Assembly: GCA_033675265.1 (NCBI GenBank)
Contig: JAUJYZ010000773.1
Location: forward strand, 124,001-188,000
Origin: Actinostola sp. cb2023
Taxonomy: Eukaryota; Cnidaria; Anthozoa; Actiniaria; Actinostolidae
Reading direction: 5' to 3'
Length of the DNA: 64,000 bases
The position numbers and the translations under genes were made by a program. Shown here in pieces: positions 12,201 to 25,000 of this stretch (positions are counted from its first letter, which is position 1; each line of letters starts with the position of its first letter). Under the pieces are notes generated by a model. The model saw only the letters and a list, made by a program, of their open reading frames with translations. It did not search any database and had not been told where the DNA came from.

Positions 12201-12357
12201 CAGTTTCAGGGGATGTTTTGTGACTGCGAGCACCCAAAGGTTCTAGATGTCCAGGCCATGTCGATGGATCGCCATTATCGGCTGAAATAACGGCAATTAG
12301 TAACTGTAAAAGTATTAAAACCACGATCTTAGGAAAGAGAAAGTTCGCCACGTCCAT
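6243..12357 (-). CDS. ER-lumenal JmjC (cupin) oxygenase with EF-hand and RDEL tail
   Basis: Ten coding exons: 12357-11921, 11215-11149, 11031-10906, 10798-10749, 10031-9939, 9842-9651, 9120-9042, 8963-8898, 8576-8499, 6362-6243; 1308 nt, 435 aa, every junction GT-AG and in phase. Residues 1-26 form a signal peptide. The JmjC/cupin_8 core has the iron ligands H182 and D184 (SVLHNDD) and H260 (YKWFHQV), and K197 is the likely 2-oxoglutarate contact. An EF-hand loop lies at 376-387 (DINKDGVFDGSD). The last exon encodes an acidic-basic tail ending KRDEL, an ER retrieval signal. It is therefore predicted to be a soluble, calcium-binding, Fe(II)/2-oxoglutarate hydroxylase of the ER lumen; the substrate is unknown. 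The ATG at 12357 sits in ACCACCATGG; an acceptor just upstream suggests a non-coding first exon. It differs from human JMJD8, also in the ER, in having the EF-hand and RDEL. Confidence 0.88.
6393..8498. repeat. 50-bp minisatellite filling the last intron of the JmjC gene
   Basis: About 42 near-identical copies with a few single-base variants and small indels near 7280-7310 and 7520-7630. On the minus strand a unit reads pyrimidines then TTTCTTTAG, then ATGTCACGTGAT, then GTAAGTAG. The outermost copy contains the real donor of the EF-hand exon, and the array ends about 30 bp before the acceptor of the RDEL exon. Each unit also carries the E-box TCACGTGA. Confidence 0.97.
8737..8875. mobile_element. 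MITE family B, copy 1
   Basis: Contains ATTCAACCAATCACAGTG, CAACCAATCAGAATGCTT and a GC-rich repeated GGTACCGT block. It is shared with 21186-21341 and 23004-23095. It lies in intron 8 of the JmjC gene. Confidence 0.7.
9195..9474. mobile_element. inverted-repeat MITE in a JmjC gene intron
   Basis: Arms start ACAGTCATTCTC and end GAGAATGACTGT, continue through AAGGTTGTCCAGATGAAAAG and its complement, and extend about 75 bp on each side. Confidence 0.8.
10111..10715. mobile_element. 605-bp fold-back element in a JmjC gene intron
   Basis: Left end TACAGCCCTTTGCAAA, right end TTTGCAAAGGGCTGTA. The arms also share GTGCATTATGGGTAA, ACCGATTGGCCCCTAG and TATCGACTCGAT. It is almost completely palindromic, with indels between the arms. 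Confidence 0.85.
11323..11484. mobile_element. MITE family C, copy 1
   Basis: Ends CAGGGCCGT and ACGGCCCTG, flanked on both sides by CATTA (a possible 5-bp target duplication). Internal text GATACCAGAAAGTACTGAG and a long poly-C run. A related copy is at 48084-48257. Confidence 0.75.
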
Positions 12358-13029
12358 GGTGGTGCTGAAACATGAATGATTCCGTATAAATACAAGTTCC
12401 CTTTTGAATATTGACACTTCTATTTGAATGTATAGGACTGGGTGGTTACCAAGTAACACTTTTAAAAGGCTCTCTATTAACACCAATTCATTAGCGCAAA
12501 AAAAAAAACACACTAGAAGTCTTCACGGATTTCGATATAACTTTTTTTAAATACAGGATTCATTTCTAAATATATTTGCAAAATATAATTATAGTTATTT
12601 GTAAATATATCACTTACAGGTTTATACGCAAGTCTCAGCTGCCGGTACTTGTGACGTCATTAGACACTTAACAAAGGCTAGGACTCCTTTGCATAAAAGC
12701 CGTATTTTCAGAAATATTAAAACAGACGCTTTAACAATAATGTTTGTAAACTTGTTTTCTTACTCGAATAAGTTATTCTAAGTCAATCGTCAAGGTTAAC
12801 TTTGAGCAGAAACTGACACAACTTTGTCACTGAGTGGGAACGAAGAACTCGTACAAACACTCACAACTGAAACGTGCGAGTCATGGCGTGCGATTTGTAT
12901 TTCACCTTTCAGTTTGTAGGAATAATTTGATATATTCGTAGAATATACGTTTATATTTTATATATACATTATTAAATTGCCATTTTATATTACATTATTA
13001 TTATTATTATAATATACATTTTCTATATC
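12358..13029. other. JmjC gene 5' region and MMS22L 3' end
   Basis: About 670 bp between two minus-strand genes. An acceptor-like TTTCAG near 12366 and a donor-like GTAAGT near 12613 (both minus strand) suggest a non-coding first exon for the JmjC gene. No perfect AATAAA is seen close to the MMS22L stop; ATTAAA-type sequences are present. Confidence 0.4.
12652..12659. promoter_or_regulatory. TGACGTCA, CRE/ATF-type site
   Basis: A perfect palindromic CREB/ATF consensus 295 bp upstream of the JmjC gene ATG, close to the inferred first exon. ATF6 and CREB family factors bind such sites, which would suit a gene for an ER protein. Function is inferred. Confidence 0.4.
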
Positions 13030-16000
13030 TTAGTATTCGGTATTATTAGCTTCGTCATCCCGTCCAATATGCTGTAGCAGCTCCCGCAATGCTCCCCTAA
13101 GCTGCGAGTCTGAGCCAACACCACGCTTCTGCTCGCTTTGCACGATGGACTGTTTGAGAACAGGGATGATCTCGGCCACGAGGTCTGGGTCGAGGACTGC
13201 TAGGGGATCGAATGTTTTAAAAACTAATCCCTGGAAAAGAACAGAAGAATGGGAAATAAATGTATTGATTAATGCCAGGAAGAGGAGAGAAAATCGGGAA
13301 AAGAAAGGAAGGAAGAGAGGGATGGAGAGAAGCAGGAAAGGAAGGGAGATAGGCAACGAGGAAGAGAGCTATAGGAAGGGAGAGAGGAAGGAAGGAACAG
13401 AATGAGGGAGGAAGAGAAGGTAGAGAGGGAGGGAGGAAAAGAGGAAGGGAGGCAACGAGGAAGGCAGGCAGGAAAAAAAAGTGGAAAAAAATAAAGAGAA
13501 GGAAGGAACAAAACTGGAGAAGAGAGGTTTGGAAGTAGGGTTGAAGATGAAAGAAAGGGATGTACAATAAACAGAAAAAGGAAGAAAGAGGGAAGAGAGA
13601 GGAAGAAGTCAAGAGGAACAGGAAGAGGAAAGAAAGAAGAAAGATGCGAGGACAGATGGAGGAAAGGGATCAACATATCGATTCAAACCTGAAACTGTTG
13701 TAGGTTGTTAAACACAAAGCTTCTTAGTAGTGGCAACAAAATGTCCCTAAAATAACCAAAGGTTAAAAGGTTTTTATTTTCCGCACAATATAACTGAAAC
13801 TGAAAATATATCAAATCACAAGTACAATGTACATAATTTGAAAAAATAGTGGAAGGTTGCAGGAAAACAACCCAAAGGGTTAATATATAGGATCCTGCAA
13901 CCCATCGAAAGTGTCAAGTATGTTAGTGATCAGGTAATACTAGTAATACAGACAAATCTATACTATGCCAACCTATGGTTCTGGTCTTCTTTACAGCTTT
14001 CTATCATCATTCGTAAAAGGTCTGTAGCTACAAATAACAACGATAAGAAAACATTGTCAACCGCGCTAATATACAGCGACCAGGCCTAAGCGATCAGGCC
14101 TAAGCGACGCAGGCCTAAGCGACGCAGGCCTAAGCGACGCAGGCCTAAGCGACGCAGGCCTAAGCGACGCAGGCCTAAGCGACGCAGGCCTAAGCGACGC
14201 AGGCCTAAGCGACGCAGGCCTAAGCGACGCAGGCCTAAGCGACGCAGGCCTAAGCGACGCAGGCCTAAGCGACGCAGGCCTAAGCGACGCAGGCCTAAGC
14301 GACGCAGGCCTAAGCGACGCAGGCCTAAGCGACGCAGGCCTAAGCGACGCAGGCCTAAGCGACGCAGGCCTAAGCGACCAGGCCTAAGCGACCAGACCTA
14401 AGCGACGCAGGCCTAAGCGACCAGGCCTAAGCGATAAGGGGGTATAAAACCTTGTTTCTAACCTTGTCGTCTTATGTTCGGTGGTTCATTGGCTGGTGGA
14501 CTGGCATTACAAGCCAACAGACACCCCAAGGCTGGTATCAACATACACGTAGTATTTCTACAATAAACGTCAAATATATCCTTTATACACGAAAAAAGGG
14601 CGGGAATGTTACATAAGACGCAAGTATATGAATATGTAGTGCTACATACCTGACTATTTCTTTGTTGGACAGAGTTCTTCTGAACAGCTGCACGATGAAA
14701 TAAAGCGTCTAATGCAGAGAAATTAATCAGTCAACACTTTGCATTCTCTTTGAAACAAACAGATGTATTGACTTACTGAGGTCAGGTTTTGTGGTGGTTG
14801 AGGCAGCTGTAGAAACGAGTCTGAGACTATCTCAACCACGAACTGTCGAAAATCACTGTAAAGTAATAGATACAATATGAGCAGCCGTACTGTATGGGAA
14901 TTACAATGTCACCTACATACCAATACTGTACGTAATAGATACAATATGAGCAGCTGTACTGTATGGGAATTACATGATGACGATGAACGTGGTAATAGCA
15001 GTAGTGACAATGGTGATTATGATGATGATGAACGTGGCAATATCGGTAGTGACAATGGTGATTATGATGATGACGAGGGTGGTAATATCGGTAGTGACAA
15101 TGGTGATTATGATGATGATGAAGGTGGTAAAATCGGTAGTGACAATGGTGATTATGACGATGGTGAAGGTGGTAATATCGGTAGTGACAATGGTGATTAT
15201 GATGATGATTAAGGTGGTAATAGCGGTAGTGGCAATGGTGATTATGATGATGATGAAGGTGGTAATAGCGGTAGTGGCAATGGTGATTATGATAATGATG
15301 AAGGTGGTGATATCGGTAGTGACAATGGTGATTATGATGATGATGGTGGTAATATCAGTAGTGACAATGGTGATTATGATGATGATGAAGGTGGTAATAT
15401 CGGTAGTGACAATGGTGATTATGATGATGATGAAGGTGGTAATATCAGTAGTGACAATGGTGATTATGATGACGATGAAGGTGGTGTATTGATAATGATG
15501 ATGATCACCTTGCATCTTGCGATGGTTCGCGTTCCATTGAGCCTTTCAATGCCATCTATAACATATCAAAGTATATACCAATGTAACGTGGTCTATAGGC
15601 AAGAGACATACAGCTTATTTGATGGTTTGATAGATGATACGCGCGGATATTTTACGAGTTGCGTTGGCATAATATTTTGTGTGGTCTCTTGCTCTTGTAT
15701 GGCAAAATGACGCACGAGTGGAATAATAAGGTAACCTATAACATATCAACTCACGAGAAAAGGATTTTTGACAGGAACACTTCCAGGATGATTGGCTGTT
15801 GCTTGCGATTTCTACAACAAATCATTAACTCTCAGATGTTGGACCGATTACTGATGTTGCTGTAAGGTGTAGTCATTACTGGTGTTGCTGTAAGGTGTAG
15901 TCATTACTGGTGTTGCTGTAAGGTGTAGTCATTACTGGTGTTGCTGTAAGGTGTAGTCATTACTGGTGTTGCTGTAAGGTGTAGTCATTACTGATGTTGC

Positions 16001-19000
16001 TGTAAGGTGTAGTCATTACTGGTGTTGCTGTAAGGTGTAGTCATTACTGGTGTTGCTGTAAGGTGTAGTCATTACTGGTGTTGCTGTAAGGTGTAGTCGT
16101 TGTTGGTGTTGCTGTAAGGTGTAGTCGTTGTTGGTGTTGCTGTAAGGTGTAGTCGTTGTTGGTGTTGCTGTAAGGTGTAGTCATTACTGGTGTTGCTGTA
16201 AGGTGTAGTCATTACTGGTGTTGCTGTAAGGTGTAGTCATTACTGGTGTTGCTGTAAGGTGTAGTCATTACTGGTGTTGCTGTAAGGTGTAGTCATTACT
16301 GGTGTTGCTGTAAGGTGTAGTCATTACTGGTGTTGCTGTAAGGTGTAGTCATTACTGGTGTTGCTGTAAGGTGTAGTCATTACTGGTGTTGCTGTAAGGT
16401 GTAGTCATTACTGGTGTTGCTGTAAGGTGTAGTCGTTGTTGGTGTTGCTGTAAGGTGTACTCATTACTGGTGTTGCTGTAAGGTGTAGTCGTTGCTGGTG
16501 TTGCTGTAAGGTGTAGTCGTTGCTGGTGTTGTGTCATAGTGCAAGTAATGGCACTGACCTGACAAAGAGGATGGAAATATTTTCCAAATATTTGTCGGAT
16601 TTTTCGTTTAATAAAATCATCTCGTCTGAAATCCAGACACGAAAGACCCTGTAAAAACTGAAAGAAGAAAACGAAACAAAGGAAATAATAAGACCAAGTG
16701 ACACTATGTTCTATCTATGATATTATTACCAAGTGACTCTATGTTCTATCTATGATATTATTACCAAGTGACTCTATGTTCTATCTATGATATTATTACC
16801 AAGTGACTCTATGTTCTATCTATGATATTATTACCAAGTGACTCTATGTTCTATCTATGATATTATTACCAAGTGACTCCATGTTCTATCTATGATATTA
16901 TTACCAAGTGACTATGTTCTATCTATGACGTTATTACCAAGTGACTCTATGTTCTATCTATGATATTATTACCAAGTGACTCTCTGTTCTATCTATGATA
17001 TTATTACCAAGTGACTCTATGTTATATCTATGATATTATTACCAAGTGACTCTATGTTCTATCTATGATATTATTACCAAGTGACTCTATGTTCTATCTA
17101 TGATATTATTACCAAGTGACTCCATGTTCTATCTATGATATTATTACCAAGTGACTCTATGTTCTATCTATGACATTATTACCAAGTGACTCTATGTTCT
17201 ATCTATGATATTATTACCAAGTGACTCTCTGTTCTATCTATGATATTATTACCAAGTGACTCTATGTTCTATCTATGATATTATTACCAAGTGACTCTAT
17301 GTTCTATCTATGATATTATTACCAAGTGACTCTCTGTTCTATCTATGATATTATTACCAAGTGACTCTATGTTCTATCTATGATATTATTACCAAGTGAC
17401 ACTATGTTCTATCTATGATATTATTACCAAGTGACTCCATGTTCTATCTATGATATTATTACCAAGTGACTCTATGTTCTATCTATGATATTATTACCAA
17501 GTGACTCTATGTTCTATCTATGATATTATTACCAAGTGACTCTATGTTCTATCTATGATATTATTACCAAGTGACTCCATGTTCTATCTATGATATTATT
17601 ACCAAGTGACATTATGTTCTATCTATGATATTATTACCAAGTGACTCTATGTTCTATCTATGATATTATTACCAAGTGTAAGTAGGCTTTGAGACACTGT
17701 TGAACGATGGGAGGCACGGTCTTCTTGTTGCTATGCAGCGGGACTATCAGTTGATCCAGTAACCTTGGTAACAAGCAATGAGGCTGGGTCTGACAAGAGA
17801 TCAGTGGTTTTAGTATATTAATGAACTACTCATCCATCCGTCTGTCCATCCATTCATTCAGCTTTACCTTACTGTAGATATTCTTGTAAGCATACTTGAA
17901 CAATGAACCGCACACAGAAAAAGCAAGCCTGCAAACAATCACTGATGATCAACAACTGTGCATAGTAAGTAATGTGGCAAGAAAGTTGATTACCTGAGCG
18001 AGTCCTGCGGCTTACCACTGCTCACAAATGTATCGATATACTTGCCCACATCGCCGAAGTACGTCTGAGCTCGCTCACGAAACTGGATCATCTCATCAAA
18101 CTTGGTCTGCAGACCAAAGTTATAGCTGTTACTATGGTTACCGTTGTCATGGGCCGTGGCTATAGTTACTTACCAGTGTAGCGTTATAAGTTCCTACTGA
18201 TATTATAAACTGCTTTAGTGTGTTTTCACTGTTGTCGCTTAATCCAAACCCAGACTACACGAAAACAAGGTATAAAAAGTTTGCTATTACGCGACATGGC
18301 GTGACAAACGTGAACAATTTATTGGAAGCCATATTGATATACAGCACCATGTCACACAATCGTTACAGACATATACAGCACCATGTCACACAATCCTTAC
18401 AGACATATACAGGACCGTGTCACACAATACTTACAGACATATACAGCACCATGTCACACAATCCTTACAGACATATACAGCACCATGTCACACAATCCTT
18501 ACAGACATATACAGCACCATGTCACACAATCCTTACAGACATATACAGGACCGTGTCACACAATACTTACAGACATATACAGCACCATGTCACACAATCC
18601 TTACAGACATATACAGCACCATGTCACACAATCCTTACAGACATATACAGCACCATGTCACACAATCCTTACAGACATATACAGCACCATGTCACACAAT
18701 CCTTACAGACATATACAGCACCATGTCACACAATCCTTACAGACATATACAGCACTATGTCACACAATCCTTACAGACATATACAGGACCGTGTCACACA
18801 ATCCTTACAGACATATACAGCACCGTGTCACACAATCCTTACAGACATATACAGCACCATGTCACACAATCCTTACAGACATATACAGCACCATGTCACA
18901 CAATCCTTACAAACATATACAGCACCATGTCACACAATCCTTACAGACATATACAGCACCATGTCACACAATCCTCACAGACATATACAGCACCATGTCA

Positions 19001-22000
19001 CACAATCCTTACAGACATATACAGCACCATGTCACACAATCCTTACAGACATATACAGCACCATGTCACACAATCCTCACAGACATATACAGCACCATGT
19101 CACACAATCCTTACAGACATATACAGCACCATGTTACACAATCCTCACAGACATATACAGGACCATGTTACACAATCTTTACAGACATATTTACCTGGTT
19201 CTTTGTCAATAACTCCATTACAGGAAGCTTAGCTACAGCCCTAAAATCAATAATTAATAATAATAATAAATAAAAATCATCATCATCATCTGCAAACTGT
19301 AAGAATGCGTTTACCTTGTAAATTCAGCACAGTTTTCATGTGATGGAGGCAGTTGCAACAAGCACCTGAACCACGTGTGTATCACGTGACCTTGTAAGGA
19401 CTCTGTCTGTAAGACAGACACTGCACCACGTGCTGCAATCACTTGACATAGGAAGCGACAACTAAAGCTAACAACCATAGAGATGAGTTAGAATAACCAG
19501 GTTATTAGTATATACAACCATAGAGATGTTAGAATAACCAGGTTATTAGTATATACAACCATAGAGATGAGTTAGAATAACCAGGTTATTAGTATATACA
19601 ACCATAGAGATGAGTTAGAATAACCAGGTTATTAGTATATACAACCATAGAGATGAGTTAGAATAACCAGGTTATTAGTATATACAACCATAGAGATGAG
19701 TTAGAATAACCAGGTTATTAGTATATACAACCATAGAGATGAGTTAGAATAACCAGGTTATTATCTCATCTGTCAGTACTTTAGAAAGATGTTGAGATGG
19801 CAACTCTTGTTTAGAAAGTGATTACGTGATATGTTAATATGCATTACTTTATGCGTTAAATGGCATTACGTGATTATTTATAATGCGTGCACATACCTGG
19901 CAGGGATATCATCTTCCACACCATATTCATGTACCAAATCCACGAACGACACACGAGCAGCCTCATCTACTGGAACAGAGTACCTACACATGCATAAACA
20001 CAACAAATATGACAGCCTCACCTACTGGAACAGAGTACCTACACATGCATAAACACAACAAATACGAATTATACTCAATTACAACGAGTAATAGACAGTT
20101 GGAGCATTTTGATAGTAAAGGGGTAACATTGGAGAAGAAAAGAGAGTGAAGGGAGCGGGAATAATGAATGAGGAGAAAGAAGGACACTTCCTCCCCTCCC
20201 CTATAAGCATGCTAGCATTACCAATTCAACCACTAACTGTAGATATACCTTTCCAAAGCTAGAAGTGTAAATCCAGCCATGGTATCAGCCAGGTTGGTAG
20301 ACATTACTGTACGATCTCTAGACAGCTTCTGTAGATGAGGGAACATGTACTCCCACAGGAATCCCGACACATCTGGAAAGACAAGGGATCGACCATTAAA
20401 CATCAAACATGGATTTTAACATGGAACTTGTGAATATAGGCAAAGGGATGGGAGAGTGAAGGTGTTAAGATAGTAGGATGGTAGGATGGAAGTAAGGAAG
20501 GTTCCAATTCAACATTAGAGTAACTACTGTACCTTGTATATTATCATTGTTGTTCATCCTATCTCCCTGCGATGGACTATTGAAATTCAGAAACCATTAA
20601 AACGTATTGCAGGAATTGATATATGTCCTTGCAAGCACGAAATAGATTAAACAAGCAAACCTTACCGCGCTACTGCTAACATAGATTGAACAAACGTCAG
20701 TACGTGATGTAATTCGTTGTCATGACAACCGGTAAAAAGCCATTTGAATCCTTCACTTGCTGAGAGCAAAACACAAACAGCAAACATAAACATCACAACT
20801 AACACCAACTCTATCATCACTACTACTACTATCACCAGTACCATCACCACTATCATCACCATCATCACCACTACCATCGCCACCACCACTACCACCACCA
20901 CCCCTACCATCACCACCACCACCATCACTACCACCACCACCATCATCACCACCACCCCTACCATCACCATCACTACCACCACCATCATCATTACCATCAC
21001 CACTACCACCATCATCATTGCCATCACTACCACCATCACCACCATCATTATCACCACCACTACTACCATCATCATCATCACCACTACCACCATCATCACT
21101 ACCATCATCATCACCACTACCACCACCATCACTACCATCATCATCACCACTACCACCATCATCACTACCATCATCATCACCGCTAGAATTGTTTTCGTAT
21201 GAGTGGGAAACCTACAATCTATTCAACCAATCACAGCGCGCAAAACCATTGCTTAACCAATCAGAATGCTTGGACAAGGCATGGTCACCGTACGGCACGA
21301 ACAGTACCATAACAACTTCCCACTCATACAAAAATGACTCTATTCCTATTATCACCACTACCACCATTCCCATCGCTACCATCACCACCACTACCACTAC
21401 CACCATTACCATCGCTACCATCACCACCACTACCACTACCACTATTACCATCGCTACCATCACCACCACTACCACTACCACCATTACCATCACCACCATC
21501 ACCACCACTACCACCATTACCATCACCACCATCCATCACCATCACTACCACTACCACCATTACCATCGCTACCATTACCACCATTACCATCACCACCATC
21601 CATCACCACCACTATCATCAACAATCAACAAAGATAATTGAATAATTGCATAAAATTAAATAATAATTGAATAATTTATATTGCGCAGATGATATAAGAA
21701 TGACCAAGAAGAACAAGGACATCATCACTGGATTCTCTAGTTAGAACTCACCCAGTAGTTTACTGTCAGATAAATCCTGTTTGTTTTGATGTTCAAATAT
21801 GTCCAGTGTGCCTTCAAGATACACAACTATCAGGCCCCACAAGTGTCGATAGTGTGACTTGTCTCTAGTGCCAGTCTGTGCGTACTCCTTGGCTATCGTA
21901 GTAAACATGGTCGACATCTTGGTTGCTAAATACGCAAAGTCGACTTTTCGTTGTTTGTAGACGAGCATTAATGCCAGCAGACCTACAGTACACCAAACAC

Positions 22001-25000
22001 ACGAGTTGCTATGGGAACTGTGAATGACGTACAAGCTGGCCAGTTTACCTTTAATAATGGCAACCTTTTTACCAGGATGTTCGCTAGTGAAGTCCAAAAG
22101 ATCCAAAAACTGACACATTTTAGCGGCCTGAAACAAAATAGCAAAATGAGAAGAAATGAAATGAATGACAGAGTAAGAAACAAACCAAGAACTCAACTGA
22201 CTAGCATACCACATCCTCTAGCTCAGCTGCGTACGACAGAGTAAGAAACAAACCAAGGAAATGATTCAATCCCGTCTCATTTAGTTCCTCCATGCGACGT
22301 TTATGAAACTTGGAATAAAACCTGAAAAAGAATCATTAAAAGATGGCAATATTAGGAGATACTGTCAGGTTTCATTTCTCCCACAATGCCTTGCGAACCT
22401 TCCTTTCATCTGTTTCCATCCTTGCTGTGATCCAGTGTGCAGGAGTTTGTTGAGATGAATGGCGATTATGCGTAAGAAGAGCGAGTAGCTGTTTTCTTGG
22501 TCCAAGCTGAACAAACAAACAAACAAACAAACAAATAAACATCACCATTGTCATAGTAATTCTATGATTTGTGGCACACTTACCTTGTTTGTACATCTTG
22601 ACATCTATCAAGACACTGCTCCATCCACTGTGCAGCGGTTATACTATAATCACAACAACTGGTTGGTACAATTCTAGTTACACAAGTCAGTCGGAAAACA
22701 CTAGATCCCAATGACCAAAACCAAGTCAAGATTTGAATAACAATAGGAACTATTGTACAACAATAGGAACTATTGTTAGATATGCCTCGTTCTACAAATA
22801 CATATTCAGGACATGTCTTTGTAGAACGAGGCATCTATTGTTATTCAAATCTTGACCTGGTTTTGGTCATTGGGATCTAGTTAGATTCTTTTTTTTTCTT
22901 CACAGTTTTCTTCAATGATTTTGTAAATTTTACAATGTAATGTTACAAACATATCAATATAGTTACAACATTGAGTTAATATACAATAATATAGAATGGT
23001 TCTTATTGTATTCAACCAGTCACAGTGCGCAAAATCATTGCTTGACCAATCAGAATGCTTGGACATGGCATGAACCGTACCATACCGTAACTACTGTGTA
23101 CCTGACAGTAGTCAAACCATGGAGTGTAGAACTGGGAATGTGGAATACATCATTCTGACAAAAGAAAAGTGATTTTATGATTTAAAAAAAATCAATTATA
23201 TAGCAAGAAGACGCTTTAGCACAAGGCCTGTGCGGGCTACCTGTGCTGGAACTAGTCATGTGACTTACCATGCGTTTGTGAAAGTAGTCCCAGAGCCATA
23301 ATACAAGGCTTGTATTAGCTGACCAATGTCTAGATACTGCTATACAACACTTTAGATAGAATCGGCGATGCATCTCCTCGTGACCACCACTCTATCGATA
23401 GACATGCAGTGTTAGATACAGTTGAATCTCTCCACAACGGCCACCTCTCCACAACGGCCACCTCTCCACAATGGCCACCTCTCCACAACGACCACCTCCC
23501 CGCAACGGCCACCTCTCAACAACGGCCACCTCCCCGCAACGGCCACCTCTCCACAACGGCCACCTCTCCACAATGACCACCTCCCCACAATGACCACCTC
23601 CCCGCAACGGCCACCTCTCAACAACGGCCACCTCCCCACAACGTCCACCTCCCTACAACGGCCACCTCCCTACAACGGCCACCTCCCCACAACGGCCACC
23701 TCCCTACAACGGCCACCTCTCCACAACGTCCACCTCCCTACAACGGCCACCTCCCTACAACGGCCACCTCCCCACAACGTTCACCTCCCTACAACGGCCA
23801 CCTCCCCACAATGTCCACCTCCCTACAACGGCCACCTCCCTACAACGTCCACCTCCCTACAATGGCCACCTCCCCACAACGTCCACCTCCCTACAACGGC
23901 CACCTCCCTACAACGGCCACCTCCCTACAACGGCCACCTCCCCACAACGGCCACCTCCCTACAACGGCCACCTCTCCACAACGTCCACCTCCCTACAACG
24001 GCCACCTCCCTACAACGGCCACCTCCCCACAACGTTCACCTCCCTACAACGGCCACCTCCCTACAATGTCCACCTCCCTACAACGGCCACCTCCCTACAA
24101 CGTCCACCTCCCTACAACGGCCACCTCCCCACAACGTCCACCTCCCTACAACGGCCACCTCCCCACAACGTTCACCTCCCTACAACGGCCACCTCCCCAC
24201 AATGTCCACCTCCCTACAACGTCCACCTCCCCACAACGTTCACCTCCCCGCAACGTCCACTTCCCCACAACGACCACCTCTCAACAACGACCATCTCTCA
24301 ACAACGGCCACCTCTCCACAACGGCTACCTCTCCATAACGGTCACATCTACACAACGGCCACCTCCTCACAATGGCCACCTCTCCAGAACGGCCACCTCT
24401 ACACAGCAGCCACCTCTACACAATGGCCACCTTCCCACAACGACCACCTCTCCACAACGGCCACCTCTCCACAACGGCCACCTCTACACAACGGCCACCT
24501 CTCCACAACGATCACCTCTCCACAACGACCACTTCTCCATAATGCCCACCTCTCCACAACGACCACCTCCTCACAACGGCCACCTCTACACAACAGCCAC
24601 CTCCTCACAACGGCCACCTCTCAACAACGACCACCTCCTCACAATGGCCACCTCTCAACAACGTCCACCTCCTCACAACGGCCACCTCTCAACAACGACC
24701 ACCTCCACACAACGGCCACCTCCACACAACGGCCACCTCCACACAATGGCCACCTCTCCACAACGGCCACCTCTACACAACGGCCACCTCTACACAACGG
24801 CCACCTCTCCACAACGATCACCTCTCCACAACGACCACTTCTCCATAATGCCCACCTCTCCACAACGACCACCTCCTCACAACGGCCACCTCTACACAAC
24901 AGCCACCTCCTCACAACGGCCACCTCTCAACAACGACCACCTCCACACAACGGCCACCTCCACACAATGGCCACCTCTACACAACGGCCACCTTTCCACA

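Noticed and set aside
12358..12513. Longer N-terminus for the JmjC protein from an upstream ATG
   Set aside because: It would place 50 residues before the signal peptide and cross an acceptor-like site; the ATG at 12357 has a strong context.
14877..15515. Asp/Gly-rich or Ile/Thr-rich frames
   Set aside because: 45-bp minisatellite, a multiple of three, open by composition; intron 30 of MMS22L.
18220..19273. Three overlapping frames of about 300 codons with YRHIQ-type repeats
   Set aside because: The 34-bp unit lacks stops and cycles through all three frames. It lies between MMS22L exons 24 and 25 on the opposite strand.
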